NCBI RefSeq assembly: GCF_026210795.1
Contig: NC_089433.1
Location: 868,001 to 932,000 of the forward strand
Reading direction: 5' to 3'
Origin: Rhizophagus irregularis
Lineage: Eukaryota > Glomeromycota > Glomeromycetes > Glomerales > Glomeraceae
DNA: 64,000 nucleotides
A model generated the notes under the pieces. That model saw nothing but the letters and a program-made list of their open reading frames with translations. It had not been told where the DNA came from and searched no databases. Shown here piece after piece: positions 12,060 through 24,056 of the stretch (its first letter is position 1; every line of letters begins with the position of its first letter). A program made the position numbers and the translations under genes.

Positions 12060-13330
12060 TGAAGTTACCTTTATTTCAATTATAAAAATATTAATTTTAA
12101 AATTTTCTCTATTATTTTTTGATAAAGAATATCAAAACTCAATAAAAATATACTTTTCAATACAAGATAATTCAAATCTTTCATATCTAATGGTCAATAG
12201 ATTTTAGTGTGAAATTGTGATTTCGATTGTATTGAGAAATCCTTGGTACCATGATCCAGGCAATTACCAGCATTTTCACGTCAATCACTTTGTTTGGTTA
12301 TTATCCTTCTTTATATAAATATTATGAATACCGTAATTTCTATTGTGTTTTCTTTATCTTATAATCAAATTCTTTACAAGCAAGAATTTTACAGAATTAA
12401 TGTATTTGATATGAAATCAATCAGACACCAATTACAAATATTTTCGTTCTAGAAGTTTGAAACATTTGTAAATTAATTTCTTCATACTTTTATGAATTAA
12501 CACGTTTCTGTCAATATAAAGAGACATGGAATTGTTAAATTAATTGAAGTTCAAAGGATTTAAAGTATCTTGAATTGTCTTGCCAATCATATTGATTTTA
12601 ACTTTTATCTCTGATCAAATTGTATGGTCAATTGAATTCTTAACCTTTTTTTTTTTAGAAAGATTCGGAATTCTGTCATTATCAAAAATTATATAATTTT
12701 CTCATTATAAGTCGACTCTTCATATGAATGACAGATTAGAAATTTTATTAAAATTTTAGTTGTTCAATACCGACTAAAATAAGGAAATTATATTTTGGGT
12801 GCCTTAGGGAAATTCTTAGGAAAATAGTAAGGTTATGCAACTTCCATACTTACAAGTACATCCAATTATAATTATGAGGAAATTTATATAAAACTGAATA
12901 ATAAATATGAAATTTATGGAGCAATATTTCCGAATATAGCAAACATATATAGACTTTAAGATATTAATACTAGTAAGTGCTTTCATAATATTAAGATTTT
13001 AGAATTTATTGTATTTTTTAATTTTTTTAATGAGTTTTAGGAATATTGTTTTCTAACCCAAAATATGATCATTTCAATATACGAGAATAACAAATTAGAA
13101 TTAGAGTCTAGTATCACGAGATTATATTTTCTTGGACGAGCTAACGATATCATAGTTAAAAATATTAATTAATACAGCAATATATAAAAAATGCAAATAA
13201 AATACGTTACAGTGGTTAAAAAATTAGTAATCATTTACTTTACCAACTTCTAAATATTAACTAATTTGTTACACCATCAAAATTATGTATTTTTGATTCA
13301 ATTTGGATCGAAATTCTGGGAGCCAATAAA
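12060..13330 (+). pseudogene. decayed F-box/LRR protein remnant
   Basis: Nucleotides 12180-12255 (LMVNRF-CEIVISIVLRNPWYH when read with stops) align with the F-box block of the remnant at 8963-9030, and 12535-12600 reads as IVKLIEVQRDLKYLELSC-like text typical of the following LRR part. Many stops and frame changes; no exon is intact. The right-hand border is uncertain. Confidence 0.45.
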
Positions 13331-14389
13331 TAATAATTCAAAGTAGCTTATTAACGATTAAGTATATATAATTATTAGTAATTAATGAATATAATTTGAA
13401 ATTGGTTAAAAATTTAAATGAAAAGTAGAGTTATAAGACAAACTAACTCTGATTATTTATAAATTATTGGATTATTATTATTTGAATAATAAAACAAATT
13501 ACTAAAATTAAATGAACCACTTCAGTTCGGAATTGACGTCGTTCAACTCCAAAACTGATCTCATTAGATGTAAAATTTTTATTTGTACAGCCCTTAAGAA
13601 TATAATTATATAAAAATTTGATTTTTTACTAGTATATAAATATGGTTTACTATGTATTTTATAATTTTATGAATAAATAAAAATGTTTAAAATAATAGAT
13701 AAAAATTTAATAAAAAAAATGTACATAGTTTTCATAAACAAGAGACGGAGTGGCGAATATTTTATTGTAAGGCAATTATTTTTTTTTAAAAAAAATTACA
13801 TCTAAATTAATTATTTCAACAGACAAATAAACGAATATTATAAATTTAATTTTAAACACCTTTTTCTTAGCAATGTAAATAAATATATGAGTTAGTGAGA
13901 GCGTTATATTACCGAAGATGCGGTCGTAAAAGGTAAATAGTATATCATGTGATTTGGATTCAGAATTATGATAATTCTGGTAATTTCGGCAAAGAAATTT
14001 TGCAACAATTCATATTAACGATCACCATGACTTTAATGAATTTATTTTTTTTATATTTATATATTTCCTTGTTGAATCATGAGATATTATAAAATTTAAA
14101 TTTAAAATATACCTTAAAATTTATTTAATAAAAACGCGTTCAGTTTACGCTGCTAATATATTAATATAATGAGAAAGAAAAAGATAAAAATAAAAAATAA
14201 ATTATTCAAATTACAAACTAAGAATTTGAAGAAAATCTCATAAGTCATAGTGTTTAAATAATTTATGATAGTATCTAAATATCTAAAAGAAAAAAAATAT
14301 TAATTTCAAAGGTAAACACTTCAAAAATTTTTTTTTACTTTATTGAATTAACGAAATATTATATTAACCTTTCTTTAAATTTTTTTTAG
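13331..14389. other. intergenic
   Basis: AT-rich sequence; no gene, RNA or element recognised. Confidence 0.5.
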
Positions 14390-15100
14390 TCTAGAACAGG
14401 AAAACATCTCATGCAATGTTATTCGCGTCCAGTAATCATTGCAGGGTGAGTGCGTTTTTTTGTTTTGTTTATCATTTTTTGTTGCTAATTTCTTTTTTAC
14501 TAACTATTTCTTGTTTCTTCTTTTAAGTTTCGGTAATTCTTCAAGGCCCTGGTGAGTTTATTCTTTCATTTTCATTGTGTTTCAAATTTCTTGTTACTAA
14601 TTAGTTTCATTATTTTTCTTTTAGATTCTAGGGGTTTCGAAGTTCTGAACGAATGAAATTGGTGAGTTCGTCTGACTTTAAAAATATTTATTTTTTTTTT
14701 TAAAATAAGAGAAACGTTTTACTAACCGTTTCTTCATTTTTTAGGATCTCCTTTGGAGTCTTTGAATGGACAGAATTTGTAAGTTCATCCGATTTTCTTT
14801 TCTCTTTTTTAAAAACGTTTTATTAATGTTTCTTCTTCTCTTCCGTAGGTTCTTCCAGTTTTCGATTTTGGATTAGAATACCAGTAGGTTTAAAGCTTCA
14901 AAACTCATTTTTTTTCTTTTATTTTTTTAAAGAAACATTTATTAACGTTTCTTACTTTTTTCTTGTAGGTTTTTTAGACTTTTGACTTTGATTTCAGGTT
15001 TATTCGGCAAAAAGTTTTAAAGGTATTCTTCGAAACTTATTTTTAAAAATTTTATATTTGATGGAAGCATTCTTTGACACTTCCTTCTTTTTTGTAGATT
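14390..15100 (+). repeat. series of short exon-like segments between consensus splice sites
   Basis: Six or more segments of about 24-57 nt each start after a pyrimidine tract plus AG and end at GTGAGT/GTAAGT-like donors: about 14390-14446, 14527-14551, 14625-14660, 14745-14778, 14850-14882, 14970-14997. The spacers of about 70-95 nt carry TACTAAC/ACTAAC/ATTAACG branch-like motifs 20-30 nt before the AG. The joined segments show stops in the frames I followed, so a spliced non-coding RNA or untranslated leader is as likely as a protein. The layout resembles the arrays at 55441-56280 and 53415-53765. Confidence 0.5.
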
Positions 15101-16337
15101 CTGGTATTGTGGATTCGGGACATATTTTTTTTAAAGGAAATGTTAGAGCTATGGCTTCCTCAGCTGAATACCGGGCTCAATTTACAGCCTTGAAAGTCCT
15201 AATAAGTTTTTTAGACACTTTTGAAAACTTTAGGTTTTACTGGATATGGCTGCTTTTTGAACAAATTTTAATAGCTGTTTGTTGGAATTGAACCAACTGG
15301 AACAATGTCCAAACCAAATACATTAACAACATATATATTTGTAGTATAGAATAATTACTAGTGTAGTTTTAATTAATTTGTACATATAATTTGTAATGCT
15401 TTTATTAAATAAATTGACACACATTAAAATAATAGCAGATAACTGAATTTGAGTTGTTTTGTTTTGAAAAATTCCGGAGAAAAATTTTTAAAATTCTGTG
15501 CAGATTTTTTTAATACTTGCAGATCTGCGCATGTTTTATTAAAAATTTTTCTCTGATGTGCGTTGACAGGGTAGCAAATCTGCGCAGAAATTTAGGCCAG
15601 AGATCTTTGCAGATTTTTACCCTAAAAAATTTACCGATGTAGTAATTAATAAATTGAGGTAATAACTTCATAATCTGCCAATATCGCAAAGAATTTAAGA
15701 AATTTTTATTTTTTTCTATTTTTTTTTTATATTCAAAGTAATTCTGTGGGTTCTAATATTAGCTCCTCTCAATATATTTCAAATATTTACAAGGTAATCA
15801 TTTATAAATTATTAACATTATGTAAAAAATATATATATTTATTAGTACTTCCCATTAATAGTGCATAGACCATCAATTAATAAAAATCGAGCTTTCAATT
15901 TTTTTTAAAAAAAAACAGGTTTTTTTAGATTTTAATAAAACAAAAACTGAATTTTTTTATTATTTAATAAAAAGGGTTTCAATTTTACCTAAATAAACAT
16001 TTCAGCTAGTAAAAAAAAAAATTTGTTTTTTTAAAATATATACGAATTGTTAATTACTAATCAGCATCGGGATTCAGAGCCTTATGAAAAATGTTGAAAT
16101 GACATTTTTTTTATAAATAAGTAATAAATAATAGATCTATTTTATTCTTTAAAAAAAAACATACAAATTTTTTCCAGTAACAATTATTAGTAAAAAGCAA
16201 TTATCTGCCATAGTAATGATAAAAAGGAATCAAATAATTATCATATATGTATGGCAAATTATAATATTTCAGAAGTAATGCTTATTTATAAAAAATCAAT
16301 CATAATAGCTTATTATGCCCTAATAAATAGATGGTAT
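15101..16337. other. intergenic
   Basis: No gene recognised. At about 15450-15630 repeated CTGTGCAGATTT/TCTGCGCA motifs and a small inverted pair AGGGTAGCAAATCTGC / GCAGATTTTTACCCT look like a decayed element. The remainder is T/A-run sequence. Confidence 0.45.
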
Positions 16338-16990
16338 TCATGGTAAAAAACTTGAAATATTAGCTAATTTATCTTTTGCCTCTTTAATTCCATTGTCTGA
16401 AGCTTTTCCATACCAATAATTTGCTCTATCAATATCTTTGTAAATACCTATACCACCAAAATAGCATTTTGCTACATAATTTTGTGCTTCTGCAATTCCA
16501 CCTTCAGTTCATAACAAAATCCTAAATTACATTGTCCTAAAGCATACTCTGCATTTGCTGATTTTACGTACCATTCAAATGCTTACCATACTGAAAATAA
16601 AGACCTAAATTATTTTGTGCTATTGCATATCTATTTTCTGCTGATTTTAAATACCATTCAAATGCTTTATTTCATTCTTTTCAGTTCCTATACCATGGTC
16701 ATAACAATAACCTAATTTACATTGTCCATTAGCACTTCCTGAAATAGCTGATTTCATGTACCATTGAAATGCTTTTGTTTTATTTTTATCTATACCTACA
16801 CCATGGTCATCTAAATTGCATTGACCATCAGCATACCCTGCATTAGCCGATTTTGTATACCATTCGAATGCTTTTATTTCATTTTTTATCTATTCATTAA
16901 AAATTTTTTCATTGTAAAAATTATTAAATTTTTTAACAAATTCTCATCATCATCATCTTGAGAAATAATGAAATTATTATTATTATCCAT
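16338..16990 (-). pseudogene. Sel1-like repeat protein remnant
   Basis: Reading leftwards from the ATG at 16990 (MDNNNNFIISQ). About five Sel1-type repeats are visible in shifting frames: EIKAFEWYTKSANAGYADGQCNL, KAFQWYMKSAISGSANGQCK, then LGYCYDHGIGTEKN, ANAEYALGQCNLGFCYE, ANYWYGKASDNGIKEAKDKL. Sel1 repeats form TPR-like solenoids used as scaffolds, and in this fungal group they often follow kinase domains. In-frame stops and several frameshifts break the reading, and no kinase domain is present next to it. Confidence 0.7.
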
Positions 16991-17580
16991 GGTTTTTTTT
17001 TAACAAGTTTGATGATATTGTTTATTGTTAGGAACGTTAAATTATTATTAGGACGTTAAATATTTATTTCTTTTATATTCACTATTTGGGTGAAAGATTT
17101 TCATGCTTAGTGTATAAAAACAATGTAGTAATTAGTAAACATTTTATTGCAAAAAAATGAGACCCAAACCATGTGATTCAATGTAACAATATTTACTGCG
17201 CTATTTAAATCAAAAATATAATAATGACTTCATCCTTCTTATAAATAATAGTTTGGAAAAACATAAATTTATTAATAAATCTTGTGGAACAATCATGAAT
17301 TGATACTAGATGTACAGTATAACTAAGAATTATTGAAAATGACAATTTTTTTTTTTTGTAACGCATTTCTTTATTAATTAGAGTTGCCTATCAAAAGTAA
17401 TACCAATTACAGATAGAAATACTTAGACAAATATGATATGACCCTATAACAAAAAAAAAGATCTAATATAATAGGCTAACTAAACTATGCTGATAACGCT
17501 ACAACACTTTACACGAAAAAAAATGTATATATATATATATTGTTTTATATTTTATTTAAATTGTTAGTAAAAACAATATA

Positions 17581-17694
17581 CACAGTGAAATTCGATATAC
17601 CGGAACCTCGATATAACGGATCATAAGTAAAATCTTGATATATCGGAACGGATTAACATAACGTAATGGTTCCATTATGTCGAATTTCACTGTG
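17581..17694. mobile_element. pogo/Tc1-mariner-type MITE
   Basis: 114 bp with terminal inverted repeats CACAGTGAAATTCGAYATA and TA on both sides (17579-17580, 17695-17696). The inner text (CCTCGATATAACGGAT) resembles pogo/Tigger-type termini. Confidence 0.75.
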
Positions 17695-18237
17695 TATGTA
17701 TATAAACCTATATCTAAAATTGTCTAGTAAAATCACACGATTTTCCGTTTACGGAAATGGAAAATGGCAAGTTGTTGATAACTGGTTTGTATTATGTAGA
17801 CTAACGTCTTGTATTATAAAACTAAATAAAAATTTCAATCAAAGTATAAAATAAATACTGTCTGTAAGGTGACTATAGCTGGTATATATTGAATCAACTT
17901 TTTATAATTCTCATATTAAAGAATAAAATAGTGAGAGACGTAAGATTTTATTTAATTCCATAAATTCTTATATTGGAATAATTACATCCGATTATTTTTT
18001 AGTATTTAATTTTACGGAAGATAAGTGTTATAAACTTTTCTAATAACCAAAGGCAAGTAGACATATTATAGTTTTATTCCGTTACAATACAATATTAAAT
18101 TCTTATAAATTATTTAACGCAATAATTTTAATGGAGCGTTAAATAAAAATCTACTTTTTTTTAAAAAAAAAACGGGTTGCGAGACTATATAATAAAGACC
18201 AGTGAACAATTCATTGTTTTTTAAGATTGTGAGCTAG

Positions 18238-18404
18238 CCCTGTAAAAAAAGTCGATCCGTCCGTCTTTTTTCCGTAAAAGGTCGGAATTAATAACCTTAT
18301 ATCACGGAATTTATCGAATTATTTACATTTTCCGTGAATGGATCCGTGAAAGGCTCATTTTACAGAGTTTTTTACAGAAATAACGGATAAAATTTTTTAT
18401 AGGG
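18238..18404. mobile_element. short CCCTATAA-family MITE, 167 bp
   Basis: Begins CCCTGTAAAAAAAGTCG and ends AAAATTTTTTATAGGG, with a perfect 3-bp duplication TAG (18235-18237, 18405-18407). It carries several CCGTAA/TCCGTG motifs like its larger relatives. Confidence 0.8.
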
Positions 18405-18842
18405 TAGTTCGTTGATCAATCTGGTGTAACGCATATCGCACGCCATACTAACTTATCATACTATTTAGGAATTATCATAATGATCATAGTCACCATTTTC
18501 ATCACATGTAACTATATTTATTGTTTACTATTCCAAATTAAAAGGTTTGGCGTATAGCATTTCAGCATTAAAAGTTAGTTTAAAATGAAAATGATTTAAC
18601 CTTGACGAAATTTGTTTGGATATTTACTAAAAGCAGATAGATTCTGCACTACCATGTGAATAATCTAATTATTTAAATTGTTCTCTTTTTCTTTCTTTTC
18701 CATTCTTAATAAGCATTTGGTTTTTTGAGTTTTTCCCTGCAAAAAATCAAAAAAAATAATTTTCATTTTATAAAGATTTAAATTATTTATCTCACGTATT
18801 TATTCATTTAAATTCATATTTTTAGTTATTTAATAAATAATA

Positions 18843-19211
18843 ATGTCACATACTTTGTCAATACCACTTGAATTCCAAATATGTATGCATAGCAATAAAA
18901 AACAACAACAACCTCAACATTATTTTCCAGAAGTTGAAACGTATAATTGCGAGTTTAGAGAGGCAGATCGTATCGCAAGTATATTTTACAAATGGAAACT
19001 TAAATACAATTTAAACAATCTTGAATTTGATATTTTAGAAGTATGGTATTATGGAATCGATTTAATCACGAAAAAAAATACCTGGAAAATTATCCTAGAT
19101 TATGATGATCGTGTCATCGGGTCATTTTATAATAAGAAAAGTTTTCATCGTTTATTATTTCGATTCATAGTAAGAAGGAAATTCAGTAAGTACGAAATTA
19201 TAGAGGTGTAA
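18843..19211 (+). CDS. hypothetical protein, 122 aa
   Basis: Single-exon ORF starting MSHTLSIPLEF. It has a short Gln-rich patch (KKQQQPQ), then a basic/aromatic body (ADRIASIFYKWKLKYN, FDILEVWYYGIDL) and a basic C-terminus (LLFRFIVRRKFSKYE). No signal peptide or membrane segment. I do not recognise a family. Composition is protein-like rather than low-complexity and the ATG has a suitable A-rich context; the gene is isolated between transposon-rich stretches, so it may be a small lineage-specific gene or a chance ORF. Confidence 0.45.
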   Translation: MSHTLSIPLEFQICMHSNKKQQQPQHYFPEVETYNCEFREADRIASIFYKWKLKYNLNNLEFDILEVWYYGIDLITKKNTWKIILDYDDRVIGSFYNKKSFHRLLFRFIVRRKFSKYEIIEV

Positions 19212-21498
19212 CTTGTAATGTAGAGGGGATGGGAACAGGGAACAGGACGCTGGGACAGATCATTTTTAATGGAAATACAGTCACAGCCGATTACTAGGAC
19301 ATATATTTGATTTTCGCCGTACAAGACGATAAACCAATTTTTTTATTAGAAAGATTAATAAGATGAATTTAATAAATATTATATTGCCCTATTCCTCAGA
19401 ATTAAATCATTTCTAATATTTACTAGACGCATGATTATTATGACTTGAAACGATTAAAGCGCGGACAACATTGTCCCAGCCAAACGCACCAAACCATACC
19501 ATTTGTAATGCATGAGAATAGAGAAAATCAAGTTAATAATCACAATAGTTAAAATAAGTAAAATGTAGTGTCTTAATAGTTTATTATAGTTTAATATAAT
19601 AAATAGTAAAATTAATAGTACGTAAAATAAGTTTTTAACTTTTTTGCTGATGAAGTTGTTTCACTATCACCAAAAATAATTATACTCAAGCAATAATCTG
19701 ATCTCCGTCCAACATACAATGACAAAGAAAATTCAATAACAACACGTTTGAAGTTGGTAACATTAAAAGTAGTTTGTAGTAAGATCATATATATACAAGT
19801 TAATATTTACTATTTATAAATTTTATCAATTATATTCGCCATTATTTTTACCAGCGCCGTAATTATTTTTATTATGTTTTCAACTCAAGTATTTCTTACA
19901 TTCATACCTAAATTAAATACATGCGATATCCTACGATATAATTATTTCCCATTTTATAATCTCTTTCTTTTTTCCAATTTTTTATTATCTTTCGATCCAT
20001 CATCTCTTCTATAATACCTTTTGTTTCTCAAGCTCGCTTATTTTGATCACATCTATATTCTTGTTTTTATATTCTCAAAAACATTAAATATAAACTCTTT
20101 TGCTCGATGTTTATTAAAAACTATTAATAGTTCCACTATTAAAAAATCTAAATAATGATTATAACTCAGTGGATATAACAATTATTGTTCATTCTTAGCT
20201 AAACAATAATACCTCGACAAATAAGCACTTTTTGCGACAGAGACTAGCCAAACTAATCACCAGTTACTATAGGATATTATGTATAGCTGATTCGTAAACT
20301 TCTGCAATTCATTAAATGCTTAATTAGGTAGTCATGTTCGCCTTTTCAATAATATGATCTTCTAATTTTTGATGGAAAAAATTTGGAGAAAAAAATAAAA
20401 TAAAATAAAATAAAAAATTGTATTTCACCAATTTAAAATGCATCAGTTTTGCTCGAGTAAAAAGACTTGAGAGGATTTATAACTTGAAACAAAAATTTAT
20501 TAACCCATAAAATCTTATACTTGTTCATTAATATACTGTATATAAAGTATAAAAAATATTTTTTTTTTTTAGACAAAAATTTCATCAATCCATCTTAAAG
20601 AAAAATATCAAGAATTAATAATTTAGTTAGTATGATTTTGTAAAATAGTATGTAGTTTAGTATCATACGTATGATTTTAAATCGTACGTACTACTTTGAT
20701 TGCTAAATATAGAAAAATTGTACGTATATACATACTTTTTTACCAGCCTCGTCATACACTTTTTCAATCCCTTGAAGTCCTAGCATGTCATTATTTATGT
20801 GTATTCATCTTTAAATGAATAAATTATAAACACAATCATATTTAAGCTTTTTCATGTTCTTTATTAAATTTTAAATTTTAAATTTTCTCGCAGAACTTAA
20901 GTGAAAAAAATTGAAGCTGCAAAATACTAAATTACCTATAAAAAAATTCTATAGTAGGATTATAATCCTAATCCTTTTTCTTTACTAAATTAGCCAATTC
21001 TAAAGCTTCGATAATTTCTTTTACATCTGAGAGAACTATTTCCATTTTATTAATTATTTAATATTTGAAATTTTTTTTTTTTTTAAAAAAAATAAATCTA
21101 AAAAATTAGGGAAAGAATAATTACATATTTTTCGTATTTTATAATTGTCTACTGTGTAACCGTTGATCAAACTCATAAATTCGTTATTTGTGTGTAATAA
21201 AAAAATTTAAATACATACATAAGTATATATGTACCATAAAAAATCATACATACAAAGTAAAAATTCCATCAAACATACTAACAAAATCATACTATACTAA
21301 TATTATATATACTCGCTTTTCAGGCGCGAACGTTGCCAAATTCTTAGTTTACAGTATGTATGATATAGCTAATAGCACATGATCATTGTGTAATCCGGTT
21401 AAATGATTTTCCGTTTGCCGAACAAAAATAAATACAAATATCCAAATTTTACAATTTTCGCACCATAAACTTCAACCTCTATTGAATTATTCTCAAAA
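19212..21498. other. intergenic
   Basis: No gene recognised in 2.3 kb. It contains AT-rich text, a short AAAATA microsatellite near 20390-20415 and T-runs. The 64-codon frame at 21188-21382 is not supported. Confidence 0.5.
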
Positions 21499-23805
21499 AT
21501 GACAAATTATTATTGGATTATAGCTCAACATTCTGGAAAAGTTCTTGAAGTTGAAAATGGTTCTTTTTGTAGTTGTGCTAACATTATACAACATACTAAG
21601 AAATCTGAGCTTGACCCCTTCGTAAAGTGTTGCATATTCTTTTAATAAAAATAGTTTGTTATTATTAATAATAATTTGATTATTATTTAATTAATCATTT
21701 TTTTTTTATCTATATTTAGGTTGATATGCAACTCTGGTATTTTGATGGTGGATTTATTGTAAACAAAAGATCTGGCTTCGTGATTGATGTCGCTGAAGGT
21801 ATGTAACACTATGTATGATTCATTATTATAAACCGAAATCTTCTAATTTCTAACTCAAAAACTTTTTTTCTTTACTAATCAAGAGATAATCGAAAATTGT
21901 AAGTAATTATGTTTTAAAATATTATTGTGTGTTTTTTTTCTTTAATTCCATAATTAACGTATTTCAATAATAATTAAGGTACGAAAATTATTCAATATCC
22001 AAGGAAACCTGAACCATCTCAAAATCAAGAATGGGAATACAACCATGAGGACAACACTATCGGTTTGAAATCTAATCGAAATTTTGTCCTTGATGTTGAG
22101 GTAAAAATGTTATTGAAATACATTACTAGAAATAAATAATTAAGAATTCAATATTTAATCCCTTTTCTTGTTTTTGTTACAGGAATCAAAAACAGATAAT
22201 CATGCCTTCATCATCCTATATGAAAAGCATGGTGGAGAGAATCAACAATTCATTTTGCAAAAATGGAATGATTGTTCAGTTATCGAAAATGCAGTACCGA
22301 AAATTATTGACAATTATAGATTTTTGCCTAAATTATCACAAAATTTCCTTGAAATTTTGAATGATGACGAATATTATGATATTAATATTGAAGTTGGTAA
22401 CGACCCACATGTAAAAACATTTCATGCTCATATGATTATTTTAAATTACCGTTCTCCTTATCTACGAAGTAAGTTGTCAACTAATAAAAAGAATAATGAT
22501 GGAACTTTGGCGCATATTGAACTACCTAATATTTTACCCGAAATTTTTGAAGTGATTTTAAGGTAAGTATTAATTACTATGTATTATTTTTTTTTTTATT
22601 TATCAATATATTTTAATTTCAATCGTTATCTTAGATACATTTATGGTGGAAAACTTTCTCTGAAAGAATGTGATTCTACGGATGTAATTAAGTTATTAGT
22701 TGCCGCTAAAGAACTAGATCTTCAGGAATTAATTATCTATATACAATCTTTTTTGATTGAATATAAAGCAAACTGGATGGAACAAAATTTTGAATTAATC
22801 TATCGAACGAGCTTTGAAAATAATTCTTTCTTGGACCTTCAAAAATATTGTAATAATTTAATATCTAATGAACCGGATAAGATATTCAGGTCACCAAATT
22901 TCACTTCAATTCCGGAAAAGCTTTTGATTTCAGTTATTCAAGATGATAATCTTCAAATGAGTGAAATTCAAGTTTGGGAGCATGTACTTAAATGGGGAGT
23001 CGCTCAAAATCGAGAATTGCCATCTGATGTCGCAAACTATTCAAAAGATGATTTCAACACTTTGAAGAGTACTTTACAACAATGCATCCAGTTTATTAGA
23101 TTTTACAATTTATCATCTGTAGAATTTGCGGAAAAGGTATTTCCTTACAAAAAAATTTTACCGAAAGAATTATGTAAAGATTTATTATTAAGTCTTTTGA
23201 ATCCTAATAACAAGAAAGGTGATTCAAAACCTCGTATACCTAGAAACATTGATATAAAAGATATTGATTCTAATATTATTACATCTCAACATGCTGAAAA
23301 AATCTCAAAATGGGTCGATAGATTAGATGTTAATGATGAGCAAGATTCTCCATACGAATTCAAATTATTATTTCGTGGATCTCGTGATGGATTCTATCCT
23401 AATAAGTTTCATGAAATTTGTGATCTACAATCTCACACTGTGACAATTGCTAAAGTGAAAGACAGTAACGAAATTCTTGGAGGATATAATCCTCTTGAAT
23501 GGAAATCTGTTGATAGATATAGTAATACTTATGATAGTTTTATATTTTCTTTTAATAATAAAAATAGAAACGAGAATTATATTTTAAGTCGTGTAAAAGA
23601 TAATCAATATGCTATAGATAATAAATCTTATTATGGTCCATCATTTGGTAACGGAGATCTTATTATATGGGGATTAGATATTAAAGCATTTGGTAATTAT
23701 TGTAATGTTTGTAAAAATTCTTATGAAAGTTCGATTAGGGAAACTGAAGAGAGATTTTATGTTGAAGAATATGAAGTATTTCGATTGATGAAAATTTACT
23801 CATGA
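21499..23805 (+). CDS. ricin B-like lectin + BTB + BACK + TLDc protein
   Basis: Five exons with GT..AG borders and matching phases: 21499-21621, 21720-21798, 21979-22100, 22183-22562, 22635-23805 (about 624 aa). Residues 1-150 are beta-trefoil-like (IIAQHSGKVLEV, GFVIDV, NQEWEY, NFVLDV, NQQFIL: repeated hydrophobic strands with QxW-type motifs). Residues about 155-255 are a BTB/POZ domain (YYDINIEVG, FHAHMIILNYRSPYLR). Residues about 260-370 are BACK (ANWMEQNFELIYRTSFENNSF, IPEKLLISVIQ, VWEHVLKWGVAQN). Residues about 440-624 are TLDc (FKLLFRGSRDGF, FHEICD, ILGGYNPLEW, DSFIFSF). BTB-BACK proteins usually act as Cullin-3 adaptors; TLDc is linked to oxidation resistance and V-ATPase regulation. 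A lectin-like front end suggests a carbohydrate- or ligand-dependent version (inference). A possible 15-nt cassette exon lies in intron 2. Confidence 0.9.
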
Positions 23806-24056
23806 ATTTTTTTCTTTATAAAAAAAAACAAATAAAAAAATAATAACAAAAATAAATTATTTACAAATGCTTAAAATGCTTAGCTTATTTACTTATCACA
23901 TGAACATTTCACATGATTGATATCAAATCAAATGTTGTCTCACGCACTAAAATTTAACGTTGCACAGACATTATTTTATTAAAAACCCGTTTCACAAATT
24001 ATGCAAATCATTGGGGAATTCTTTCTCATTTCTTCTTTATCGAATTAATTTATATA
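23806..24056. promoter_or_regulatory. intergenic spacer between the two BTB-TLDc genes
   Basis: 251 bp between the stop of the first gene and the ATG of the second, containing both the 3' end of one and the promoter of the other. No specific motif is claimed. Confidence 0.35.

Larger units (their letters stand above)
16991..18842. other. intergenic with two MITEs
   Basis: Apart from the MITEs at 17581-17694 and 18238-18404 nothing is recognised. A 62-codon frame at 17666-17854 overlaps a MITE and is not called. Confidence 0.5.

Noticed and set aside
15579-15625. Small inverted repeat AGGGTAGCAAATCTGC / GCAGATTTTTACCCT as a MITE
   Set aside because: Too short, with no target duplication; mentioned only within the intergenic entry.
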